Position numbers and translations under genes: made by a program
Assembly (NCBI RefSeq): GCF_005845215.1
Contig: NZ_SPHO01000003.1
Coordinates: 186,001 to 250,000, forward strand
Direction of reading: 5' to 3'
DNA: 64,000 bases
Source of the DNA: Clostridium sp. 1001271st1 H5
GTDB lineage: Bacteria; Bacillota; Clostridia; Lachnospirales; Lachnospiraceae
Shown: positions 38,104-45,960 of the stretch, one piece after another
Numbering within the stretch: the stretch's first letter is position 1
How the letters are laid out: every line of letters begins with the position of its first letter
Notes under the pieces: generated by a model
Databases searched by the model: none
The model's input: the letters and a program-made list of their open reading frames with translations, nothing else
What the model was told of the DNA's origin: nothing

Positions 38104-38958
38104 ATGGCAGAAGATTTTTTGTTGAAAATAAGAGGCGGGTATAACCAGTTTACAAAAGCGGAGAAAAAGGTGGCTGATTATATCCTGGGCAGCCCCAGGA
38201 AAGTTCTGTTCATGTCCATCACGGAGCTGGCTGAGGCCTGCGGGGTAGGGGATACCAGTGTGTTCCGCTTTTGCAAAACCATGAACTGCAAAGGATACCA
38301 GGAGTTTAAGATGCTTCTGTCCCTGAGCCTCCATGAAGGAAAGCAGGGGTTCGGACAGATGGAGAGCGACATAAGCCTGGAGGACTCCTTCTCACAGGTG
38401 GCGGAGAAGGTGCTGAATTCCAATATAAAGGCCCTTAAGGAGACTCAGTCCCTGTTAAAGGAGGCCGTGTTCAGACGGGTTATCGAGTCCTTCCACAAGG
38501 CCGGACGCATCTGCTTTTACGGAGTGGGCACCAGCATGACAACGGCCATGAAGGCGGCGGATAAGTTCCTTAAGATTGAGCCGAAGGTTTACTGCTCGCC
38601 TGATTCCCATATGCAGGCCATGATGGCATCCACCATGTCCAGGGGCGAGGTGGCTGTTATTTTCTCCTATTCCGGGGCGACCAAGGATACCATCCATGTG
38701 GCCCAGCTGGCCAGGCAGGCAGGGGCGGCCATTGTCTGCGTAACGCGGTTCATCAAATCCCCGCTTACGGCCTATGCGGACCTGACGCTCCTGTGCGGCG
38801 CCAACGAAAGCCCCCTGCAGGCAGGCTCGTCCTCGGCGGAAATCAGCCAGCTCTTTCTGATTGACATGCTGTATACGGAATATTACAGGACCTACTACGA
38901 CCGGTGCAGCGTGAACAATGAAAAGACCTCGGCATCTGTCATGGCAAAGCTGTGCTGA
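38104..38958 (+). CDS. MurR/RpiR family transcriptional regulator
   Basis: 284 residues. An N-terminal helix-turn-helix (about 1-78) shows FTKAEKKVADYILGSPRKVL and ITELAEACGVGDTSVFRFCK, then NCKGYQEFKMLLSLSL. A SIS phosphosugar-binding domain fills about 125-260: ICFYGVGTSMTTAMKAADKF and VAVIFSYSGATKDTIHVAQL. Such proteins bind a sugar phosphate and control sugar catabolism or cell-wall recycling genes. AAGGAGGAAGG precedes the ATG. No sugar gene lies immediately downstream on the strand, so the target is unclear; the ABC locus at 39-45 kb is the nearest sugar system but has its own LacI-type regulator. Confidence 0.9.
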   Translation: MAEDFLLKIRGGYNQFTKAEKKVADYILGSPRKVLFMSITELAEACGVGDTSVFRFCKTMNCKGYQEFKMLLSLSLHEGKQGFGQMESDISLEDSFSQVAEKVLNSNIKALKETQSLLKEAVFRRVIESFHKAGRICFYGVGTSMTTAMKAADKFLKIEPKVYCSPDSHMQAMMASTMSRGEVAVIFSYSGATKDTIHVAQLARQAGAAIVCVTRFIKSPLTAYADLTLLCGANESPLQAGSSSAEISQLFLIDMLYTEYYRTYYDRCSVNNEKTSASVMAKLC

Positions 38959-39003
38959 GAGGGGGAAGGTACGAAGCCCGCGGAAACCAAACGGAAAATT
39001 ATT

Positions 39004-39039
39004 CAGGAAACCAATCAGGAAACCAATCAGAAAACCAAT
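39004..39039 (+). repeat. Three tandem 12-base repeats
   Basis: CAGGAAACCAAT twice, then CAGAAAACCAAT, directly before the terminator hairpin of the RpiR gene. Noncoding. Confidence 0.8.
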
Positions 39040-39045
39040 CAGATA

Positions 39046-39125
39046 CGTGTCTAAACACAGATGTTCCAGGCCGCGCCCCATAATCAGGGAGTCTGCCTGG
39101 AACCTTTGGTTTAAGACACGCTTTT
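39046..39125 (+). terminator. Long terminator hairpin after the RpiR gene
   Basis: Outer arms CGTGTCTAAAC (39046-39056) and GTTTAAGACACG (39109-39120), inner arms GTTCCAGGC and GCCTGGAAC, then CTTTTTATT. Confidence 0.75.
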
Positions 39126-39127
39126 TA

Positions 39128-41389
39128 TTATAAATCAGTATGGAGGAATTGCTCATCGTACAGCTTCTGGGCATAATTCAGTGCGTCCTCTGGCGTCATG
39201 ACCTGGCTGTAGGCATTTTTTACTGCCATGCCTATGATGCTCAGGAAGCTGCGCTCATCAAAGGGCTGGGTGGAGAATTCAGGAGTGCGGCGCCCGTGCG
39301 CCAGGCCGAACCCGTCCTTGGCCAGGTTCAGCCAGGGGAAGGTATTGAGTATCTCGTAATTGTCATAGGACTTGCGGCAGGGAGACACGCTGCCCAGCAG
39401 AGTGGCTGCAGAGGCCACCGGCTCGCTGCACATCCATTTGATGAAGGAAAGGGCGTCTTCGGGCCGTCTGGTATACTTGGCCACGCCCAGGGAACCGCCT
39501 CCAATGACAGGATTGCTGCCCGGCGTCAGGGCGTACCCGATGTTTCCCGCCACACGGGAGGAGTGGCTTAAAAGGTCCGAGGCATAGTTGCTGTACAGGA
39601 TGGCCATGGCCACATTGCCTCCGGCAAAGGTGGTGGCTGTGTTGGTCCACCAGGAACAGTACTTGGGGTCCGAGTATTCCTTCAGGGCAATGAGCTCCTT
39701 CAGGGAGCCGATGGCTGCAGGGGAATTAAGCGTGACCCGGCAGTCCCCGCCGTACAGATTCTCCTGGTGGCTGAACAGGCGGGCCAGGTATTCGGAACCA
39801 GCCACTCCGGTGGAGCCAAGGGTCATGGTGGCCCCATATTCCACCGGGGAGGATGGGGTACAGGCCTTAGTGAAGAACCGTGCAATCTGGTTGAACTCCT
39901 TGAAATCCTGGGGCGGCCTCAGCTCCTGGCGGTAGGTTTCGTGGTACATCCTGCGGTAGATGGGACTTTCGAACAGATCCTTGCGGTAATAAAGCAGCTG
40001 TACGCTGGGGGTGGACGGCAGGGCGTATACCCTTCCTCTGACAATGGAATACTGGTTGATGGTCCCGTCCAGGAAGGTGTCCAGGCAGCTGGAGATGTGG
40101 GGGTCAATCTGGTCCAGGGGCTGCAGAATTTTGTCCGCAAACCAGGACAGCCACGTCACATCCAGACGCAGCACGTCAAAGACCGAGTCGTGGCGCATGT
40201 GGTTGAATGCCTCGTATATCTCCTCATAGGAATAGATGGTGATGTTCACGGGAACCCCTGTCTTTTTTGTGTAAATGCGGGACAGGTTGCGCATGGTGTA
40301 AGCGCTGGGACTGTCCAGGGTCAGTACATTTAGGGGCTTCTTGGAGGAAGGGATAAGGATGCCTGCAAACCAGTCCCTGAAACCGGAATTTTCCAGCAGC
40401 AGACAGGGATGACTGCTGTGGGGCCTTGCCCGGCGGCCTGGTTCCTCCTGTTCTCCGGCGGCCTCCGTTTTTGCCTTTTTTTCCTGTCCTATGTCCTCAA
40501 TCAGGCATTCTGCCGCAATCTTTCCCAGCTGCCGGTAGTTCAGCTCATATTTCTGGAAGTCATTTTCCGGCATGGTGAACATGGGGGAAACCGTGTAAAT
40601 CTCAGGGCTGTCCCCGGAATAAAAGGTGTTCCATATATCCTTGACACTCTCGGCAAAGCCGTAATTGGAAATAAAAATGGCCTGGGGCGCAGCGCCGCCG
40701 AACATCTGCATGATATTCTGCAGCTTGCGGTACGGGTCTGTCTGAATGTGGTTTACCCGGCAGCCGGCTGAACCCATGACTCCCATGAATCCGTTGCAGA
40801 AGTCGGATTCATGGGGCAGCTGGAGACTGCCTGTAAGAAGACACAGGCTGGAAAAGCCGCGCTCCAGCGCCCTTGACGCCAGTTCGCTTCCGGCCTTGTG
40901 GTAGTCAAAGCCCACATAGGGGGCCGGAAAGGGAGGACGGCGTTCTGCAAACACCACATGGTCTGCCAGCATGCCCTGCTCGTCCAGGTAAGGATTTACG
41001 TCGGTGAAGGAACAGCAGGAAACAGCGGCCATGCCCTGGGCCATGGAGGAACGGACCTCCTGGATGGCTGCGTATTCCGCTTCCCGGTTGTCATCGCTGG
41101 TCAGGTACTGGGACACGCTGTAGCCGTGGCTTTCAGCATACGCCTTAAAACTCAGATAAAAGTCTATATATTGTTTGGAACGGATGTTGGGTAGAATGAC
41201 CGCAAGGGTATTGGAATGGCCTTTCCTCAGCAGCTTGGCCCGTTCATTGGGCACATAGCCAAGGGCGGCGGCGGCGTCCATGACCTGCCTTATTTTTTCG
41301 CTGCTCACATTTCCCTTTCCGTTGAGAACGTTGGACACAGTGCCCTGGGCCACCCCGGCCGCCTTTGCAATGTCTTTGATGGTAGTCAT
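39128..41389 (-). CDS. LacI-type regulator fused to a family 1 solute-binding-protein domain
   Basis: 753 residues, about twice a normal LacI protein. Residues 1-50 are a LacI helix-turn-helix (TIKDIAKAAGVAQGTVSNVL, hinge region through GYVPNERAKLLRKG). Residues 60-295 form the usual periplasmic-binding-like effector domain (LAVILPNIRSKQYIDFYLSF; GFDYHKAGSELASRAL). A charged linker (300-345) leads to about 400 residues of extracellular solute-binding protein type: YALPSTPSVQLLYYRKDLFE, GNVAMAILYSNYASDLLS and ALSFIKWMCSEPVASAA. There is no signal peptide or membrane helix, so the binding-protein domain must be cytoplasmic and sense an imported ligand. Divergent from the ABC locus it presumably regulates. 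Promoter TTTACA-17-TAAAAT at 41454-41426; GAAAGGAG before the ATG. Confidence 0.85.
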   Translation of the reverse strand: MTTIKDIAKAAGVAQGTVSNVLNGKGNVSSEKIRQVMDAAAALGYVPNERAKLLRKGHSNTLAVILPNIRSKQYIDFYLSFKAYAESHGYSVSQYLTSDDNREAEYAAIQEVRSSMAQGMAAVSCCSFTDVNPYLDEQGMLADHVVFAERRPPFPAPYVGFDYHKAGSELASRALERGFSSLCLLTGSLQLPHESDFCNGFMGVMGSAGCRVNHIQTDPYRKLQNIMQMFGGAAPQAIFISNYGFAESVKDIWNTFYSGDSPEIYTVSPMFTMPENDFQKYELNYRQLGKIAAECLIEDIGQEKKAKTEAAGEQEEPGRRARPHSSHPCLLLENSGFRDWFAGILIPSSKKPLNVLTLDSPSAYTMRNLSRIYTKKTGVPVNITIYSYEEIYEAFNHMRHDSVFDVLRLDVTWLSWFADKILQPLDQIDPHISSCLDTFLDGTINQYSIVRGRVYALPSTPSVQLLYYRKDLFESPIYRRMYHETYRQELRPPQDFKEFNQIARFFTKACTPSSPVEYGATMTLGSTGVAGSEYLARLFSHQENLYGGDCRVTLNSPAAIGSLKELIALKEYSDPKYCSWWTNTATTFAGGNVAMAILYSNYASDLLSHSSRVAGNIGYALTPGSNPVIGGGSLGVAKYTRRPEDALSFIKWMCSEPVASAATLLGSVSPCRKSYDNYEILNTFPWLNLAKDGFGLAHGRRTPEFSTQPFDERSFLSIIGMAVKNAYSQVMTPEDALNYAQKLYDEQFLHTDL

Positions 41390-41425
41390 CTGCCGGCTCT
41401 CCTTTCGAGTAATACGTTTGGTTCA

Positions 41426-41454
41426 ATTTTACCATATGTCGGAGAATTTGTAAA
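41426..41454 (-). promoter_or_regulatory. Promoter of the LacI/SBP regulator gene
   Basis: On the minus strand TTTACA (41454-41449), 17 bases, TAAAAT (41431-41426). Confidence 0.6.
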
Positions 41455-41610
41455 ACTGTTGTAACTACGATTCAATAAAAATGGGCAATCACATATAGGA
41501 TGGATTGATTAAAATACGTTAAAATGTAAAAAACATGCAAAAAGTAGAAAAAGTTAATGTAAAATCCGTTTAAAACATAAATTAAATGTGCAAAATGCCT
41601 TAAAATAATA
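41455..41610. other. AT-rich divergent regulatory region
   Basis: Between the two divergent promoters there is no gene. CGTT-containing half-sites (ACGTTAAAAT at 41516, CCGTTTAAAA at 41566, ACGTTTCAAA at 41616) have their CG steps at 41517, 41567 and 41617, an exact 50-base interval. Only the last is part of a full palindrome. Confidence 0.3.
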
Positions 41611-41639
41611 TTGACACGTTTCAAATACAATGCTATGAT
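41611..41639 (+). promoter_or_regulatory. Promoter of the binding-protein gene with LacI-type operator
   Basis: TTGACA (41611-41616), 17 bases, TATGAT (41634-41639) with TG one base upstream of the -10. The sequence TTGACACGTTTCAA at 41611-41624 is a palindrome about a central CG with a single mismatch, the form of LacI-family operators, and covers the -35 box. Confidence 0.8.
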
Positions 41640-41692
41640 GAAATTACAGAACTGATGACAAATTCCCAATAGTATAAGAGGAGGTATGTATT

Positions 41693-43091
41693 GTGAAAAA
41701 AACAAAGAAGATTGCAGCAGCAGTCCTGGCCATGACCATGGCAGCAGGCCTTGCCGTCACAGGATGTTCCGGAAAGGGAGGAAGTACCGGGACTGACGGG
41801 GCGCCGGCAGAGCAGTCTAAGGAAACCGGGGGGGGGCACGAATGACTCCAAGGATGATGCAGCCAAGGCTGACGACGGCGCGCTGCACCTTACCTTTTAT
41901 TACCCGGTCAATGTGGGCGGTTCCGCGGCGCAGCTGATTGAGAAAATCTGTGCGGATTTCAATGCAGAGAACCCTGATATTTTCGTGGAGCCTGTTTATA
42001 CGGGCAATTATGACGATACAGTGACAAAGATTCAGACAGCCATGCAGGGCGGCACGCCTCCGGATGTGTTTGTAAGCCTTGCCACCCAGCGCTTCACCAT
42101 GGCTTCCACCGGCATGGCCATGCCTCTTGACGAACTGATTGAGGCTGACGGAGATGAGGGAAAGGCTTATATCGATGATTTCCTTCCGGGCTTCATGGAA
42201 GACTCCTATGTGGACGGAAAGATTTACTCCATACCGTTCCAGAGAAGCACCATGGTGCTGTATTACAACAAGGACGCGTTCAAGGAAGTGGGGCTGGATC
42301 CGGAAGCGCCTCCCACCACCTGGGAAGAGCTGGCTGAGTACGGCCAGAAGCTGACGGACGACGGACGCTACGGCGTGGGAATCGCTCTGAACTCAGGTTC
42401 CGCACAGTGGGCGTTTACAGGCTTCTGCCTGCAGAACAGCACCGACGGACAGAACCTGATGAGCGAGGACGGGAAGAGCGTGTATTTCAACACGCCTGAG
42501 AATGTGGAGGCGCTTCAGTTCTGGCTGGACCTTCAGAATGAGTACAAATGCATGGCGGAGGGTATTGTACAGTGGACCGACCTGCCCACCCAGTTCCTTG
42601 CAGGGGAGGTGGCCATGATTTACCACACCACAGGCAATATGGCGAATATCCATGACAATGCGGACTTTGATTTCGGGACAGCCTTCCTTCCGGCCCACAA
42701 GAGAGTGGGAGCGCCTACAGGAGGCGGCAACTTCTATATCTCCAGCGGCATTTCCGAGGACAGGGTGCAGGCTGCCTGGAAGTTCATCAAGTTCGCGACC
42801 TCTACGGACAGGGCGGCGCAGTGGAGCCTGGATACTGGTTATGTGGCCACAAGGCAGTCCTGCTTTGACACGGACCTGATTAAGGATTATTATGCAGAGG
42901 TTCCCCAGGCATCTGTTGCTTACGAGCAGCTTCCCTACGCAAAGCCTGAGCTTACTACATACAATGCAGCTGAAATCTGGAGGGTGTTAAATGATAACAT
43001 CCAGGCAGCCGTGGTCGGCGATATGTCTGCCCAGGAGGCCCTGGATGCAGCCCAGGAACAGGCAGAGGAGGTTCTGTCCGAGTATCAATAG
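41693..43091 (+). CDS. Extracellular solute-binding lipoprotein, frameshifted at a G9 tract
   Basis: A GTG at 41693 after GAGGAGGT opens a lipoprotein signal (KKTKKIAAAVLAM, lipobox VTGC with cysteine at about residue 25), but the frame meets TGA at 41843 just after nine G (41828-41836). The rest of the protein continues one base ahead to 43091, and is a complete sugar-binding protein: FYYPVNVGGSAAQLIEKICA, GGTPPDVFVSLATQRF, PFQRSTMVLYYNKDAFKEVG and GEVAMIYHTTGN. With eight G the whole 465-residue lipoprotein would be one frame. The long open frame also has an internal ATG at 41751, but a product from it would lack export. So the gene is off as written, phase-variable, or carries a sequencing error. 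First gene of a CUT1-type sugar import operon. Confidence 0.85.
41828..41836 (+). repeat. Run of nine G inside the binding-protein gene
   Basis: Nine G in a row, 20 codons after the lipobox cysteine. Loss of one G joins the signal peptide to the mature protein. Confidence 0.9.
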
Positions 43092-43130
43092 ACCGGATGA
43101 AACATGAACGTAATACCTGTTAGGAACAAG

Positions 43131-43207
43131 TAAGGCGCTGTGGCCCGGTGCCATGTGGGGCGGAGGCAAGGTTTCCGCCTCCATGACCGGGCATACACAG
43201 CGCCTTA
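43131..43207 (+). other. Large stem-loop between binding protein and permease genes
   Basis: TAAGGCGCTG (43131-43140) pairs with CAGCGCCTTA (43198-43207), with inner stems CCCGGT/ACCGGG and GGCGGA/TCCGCC. No T-run follows. Such hairpins usually stabilise the binding-protein message and lower read-through to the permeases. Confidence 0.75.
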
Positions 43208-43270
43208 AGAGACCGGGGTGTGTCACAAAACCCGGCCCGGCAGGCGGAATATGAAAAGGCTGGTGAGAGG

Positions 43271-44167
43271 ATGAAAACCAAGACAAAGAAGCAGCGTGAA
43301 ATCAGGAATAATGCGACGGCCTGGGCCCTGATGGCCCCGGCGCTTATATTTATGCTGGCATTTACAGTGTTCCCCATATTCAGGAGCCTGTATTTAAGCC
43401 TTTCAAAGTACAAGCTTGGTATGGACAGCGCCGAGTTCATCGGCCTTGAGAATTATGTGAAGCTGGCCGGTTCCAAGCTGTTCTGGAAGGTGATGAAAAA
43501 TACCATCGTATTCGCCCTTATGACGGTGATTCCCAGTATGGCGGTGGGCCTCGGCCTGGCGGTTCTGGTAAACCGCAAGGGCAAACGGGTGGGATTTATC
43601 CGCACGGCTTATTTCTACCCGGTGGTCATGCCCATGATTGCCATTGCCAGCGTGTGGATGTTTATTTACATGGCAAAGAACGGACTCTTTGACCAGCTGC
43701 TGATAGCCATGGGGTTAAAACCCATGAATGTGCTGTCCAGCAAGAATACGGTGCTCCCGGCCATGGCGGTGATGTATGTATGGAAGGAGGCCGGATACCT
43801 GATGGTATTCTTCCTGTCCGGTATCCAGAGCATATCCGACGAGGTGATGGAGGCTGCCAGGATTGACGGGGCAGGCAACTGGACCGTGTTCAGGCGCATC
43901 ACCATTCCCCTGCTGGCGCCCACCTTCCTGTTTGTGTCCACCATCGCCTTCACCAACTGCTTTAAGCTGGTGGACCATGTGGTCATCATGACAGAGGGAG
44001 CGCCCAACAATGCAAGCACCCTGCTTCTGTACTATATTTACCAGCAGGGCTTCACCAATTTCAACTACGGCGTATCATCGGCCCTGACCGTAATCATGCT
44101 GGGACTTCTTCTTGTGGTGTCCCTGCCAAGGTTCATCAGCCAGGATAAGAAGATACATTATAATTAA
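43271..44167 (+). CDS. Sugar ABC transporter permease (MalF-like)
   Basis: 298 residues, six transmembrane segments. The cytoplasmic ATPase-contact loop EAARIDGAGNWTVFRRITIP (near 198-217) carries the E-A-A-x3-G signature of CUT1 permeases. With the next gene it forms the membrane channel of a carbohydrate importer. ATG 43271 is chosen over the in-frame GTG 43220, which has no ribosome binding site and adds a polar stretch lying in the intergenic hairpin end; the site AAAAGG is weak and 11 bases away. No ATPase gene is present, which is usual for CUT1 systems sharing an MsmX-type ATPase. Confidence 0.9.
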   Translation: MKTKTKKQREIRNNATAWALMAPALIFMLAFTVFPIFRSLYLSLSKYKLGMDSAEFIGLENYVKLAGSKLFWKVMKNTIVFALMTVIPSMAVGLGLAVLVNRKGKRVGFIRTAYFYPVVMPMIAIASVWMFIYMAKNGLFDQLLIAMGLKPMNVLSSKNTVLPAMAVMYVWKEAGYLMVFFLSGIQSISDEVMEAARIDGAGNWTVFRRITIPLLAPTFLFVSTIAFTNCFKLVDHVVIMTEGAPNNASTLLLYYIYQQGFTNFNYGVSSALTVIMLGLLLVVSLPRFISQDKKIHYN

Positions 44168-44181
44168 AGGAGGGAGCCGGT

Positions 44182-44997
44182 ATGAAACAAGTTAAAAGTA
44201 CTGCAATTTCTGTTTTCGCCCTGGCCCTGGCGCTTATGTGGCTGGCTCCCCTGGTATGGCTGGTGGGGACTGCCTTCAGCGAACCCACCTTCCACATGAC
44301 CTTTCTTCCCAACAGCAGCTTTACCTTTGGGAACCTGGCCTATGTGTGGAATGCCATTCCTTTTGCCCAGTATTACCTGAACACGCTGATTCTGGTGGCA
44401 GTGACCTTCTGTGTGCAGTTCGTCACCTCCACCCTGGCCGCCTATGCGCTGGCTGTCATGGATTTTAAGGGGCAGACCCTGGTGTTTGCAGTCATTTTTA
44501 TGCAGATTATCATTCCCAATGACGTGCTCATCACCCCTAACTTCATGACCCTGGCTGACCTGGGACTCACCGATACCAAGGTGGGCATCATGCTGCCGTT
44601 CTTTGGAAGCGCCCTGGCCATTTTCCTGCTGAGACAGCATTTTAAATCCATACCAAAGGCCCTGGCCGAGGCTGCCAGGATTGACGGGGCCAACACATGG
44701 CAGACCATCTGGAGGGTGTATATGCCCTGCGCAAAGCCCGCCTATATGTCCTTTGCGGTCATTTCCGTCAGCTATCACTGGAATAATTACCTGTGGCCTC
44801 TGATTGTGACCAATTCACCCTCCAACCGTACACTGACCGTGGGACTTGCCATCTTCGCAAAGTCCAAGGAGGCCAACATGCAGTGGGCCAATGTCTGTGC
44901 AGCCACCTTCATCATTATCCTGCCGCTGCTTATAGCGTTCTTCTTCCTGCAAAAGCAGTTTATGAACAGCTTTGTCAGCGCCGGAATCAAAGAGTGA
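44182..44997 (+). CDS. Carbohydrate ABC transporter permease (MalG-like)
   Basis: 271 residues, six membrane segments; the second half of the permease pair. The loop EAARIDGANTWQTIWRVYMP near 177-196 is the EAA motif and GIMLPFFGSALAIFLLRQHF precedes it, as in MalG relatives. The start ATG is seven bases after AAAGGAGGG, 14 bases beyond the preceding stop. The frame ends just before the metallo-hydrolase gene. Confidence 0.93.
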   Translation: MKQVKSTAISVFALALALMWLAPLVWLVGTAFSEPTFHMTFLPNSSFTFGNLAYVWNAIPFAQYYLNTLILVAVTFCVQFVTSTLAAYALAVMDFKGQTLVFAVIFMQIIIPNDVLITPNFMTLADLGLTDTKVGIMLPFFGSALAIFLLRQHFKSIPKALAEAARIDGANTWQTIWRVYMPCAKPAYMSFAVISVSYHWNNYLWPLIVTNSPSNRTLTVGLAIFAKSKEANMQWANVCAATFIIILPLLIAFFFLQKQFMNSFVSAGIKE

Positions 44998-45043
44998 TGA
45001 AGGAATAAAGGAGGGCATGAGAGAGCATAAGAGGAGGAGCGTT

Positions 45044-45742
45044 ATGGAACAATATTTAGACCTGCATTTTTTCGGATGCGGCAGCGCCTTTAATCCTGCC
45101 ATGGGAAATACATCCGCCTGGTTTGAGGCGGAGGGATGCCTGTTTCTGGTGGACTGCGGCGAAACGGTTTACGAGCTTCTGATGAAACGCAGCAATCTCA
45201 GGGAATACAGGCAGATATATGTGCTGCTGACCCATTTGCACGCAGACCACGTGGGAAGCCTGGGCTCCCTGATTTCTTACAATTATTGTATTCTGGGAAG
45301 AAAAATCAGCGTCATTCATCCCAGGGACACCGTGGTGGAGCTGCTGCGGCTTATGGGCATCAAGGATGGATTTTACGATTATTACCGGGAGCTTCCGGGT
45401 GAAGTGGACTGTGTCAGGGCAGAGCCGGTGCCGGTGGAGCATGCGGACAACATGGACTGCTTCGGATATCTTCTGGAGGCGGAAGGAAGGCGTATTTATT
45501 ACAGCGGTGATTCCGCCCGGATGCCGGAGCGGATTGCCGGAATGCTTAAGGAGGGGAAGCTGGACGCCGTGTACCACGACACATCCCTTCACAATCCGCC
45601 CCATCCCAGCCACTGTTACGTGGGCGTCCTGGAAGAAACGGTTCCAAAGGAGCTGAGACACAAAGTATACTGCATGCACCTGGATGGGGAGTGCAGGGAT
45701 ATGCTGGAGTCCAAGGGCTTCCGGGTGGCGGAGGCCGGATGA
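45044..45742 (+). CDS. Metallo-beta-lactamase-fold hydrolase in the sugar ABC operon
   Basis: 232 residues. THLHADHVGSLGSL near residue 67 is the H-x-H-x-D-H zinc motif, and YYSGDSARMPERIAG near 150 and the C-terminal HLDGECRDML give further ligands, the layout of RNase Z-like and phosphodiesterase-type members. I chose ATG 45044 after GAGGAGG at six to seven bases; ATG 45017 is only two bases after its AAAGGAGG. It follows the permease by 46 bases and is closed by a terminator, so it belongs to the sugar import operon and may hydrolyse the imported compound, for instance a cyclic phosphodiester or lactone. That is inference from position. Confidence 0.85.
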   Translation: MEQYLDLHFFGCGSAFNPAMGNTSAWFEAEGCLFLVDCGETVYELLMKRSNLREYRQIYVLLTHLHADHVGSLGSLISYNYCILGRKISVIHPRDTVVELLRLMGIKDGFYDYYRELPGEVDCVRAEPVPVEHADNMDCFGYLLEAEGRRIYYSGDSARMPERIAGMLKEGKLDAVYHDTSLHNPPHPSHCYVGVLEETVPKELRHKVYCMHLDGECRDMLESKGFRVAEAG

Positions 45743-45758
45743 GGCATTGTGAAATATG

Positions 45759-45806
45759 AAAAAGCTCCGGCGGAGGATGAGAGAATCCTCTGCCGGGGCT
45801 TTTTTT
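45759..45806 (+). terminator. Intrinsic terminator of the sugar ABC operon
   Basis: AAAGCTCCGGCGGAGGAT pairs, with two mismatches, with ATCCTCTGCCGGGGCTTT, six-base loop, then a T-run. Confidence 0.92.
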
Positions 45807-45960
45807 GTGCGGGAACGGATGCGCTGCTGTGCGGTCTTGCCGTGAACCGCAGATGACCGGAAATATGCAATCCATGCCAACTATGGGCGCCCGGGGCGGC
45901 ATCCGGGTTATACTGGGTTCAGAAAAGCTTTTCTAAATAAAATATAAGGAGCAGGATATA

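Noticed and set aside
39001-39045. Possible CRISPR-like repeats
   Set aside because: Units are 12 bases, directly adjacent and without spacers; no cas genes in the window.
41751-43091. Binding protein starting at the internal ATG 41751
   Set aside because: It would lack any signal peptide, and its first 30 residues are the out-of-frame reading of a good lipoprotein signal; the frameshift explanation fits better.
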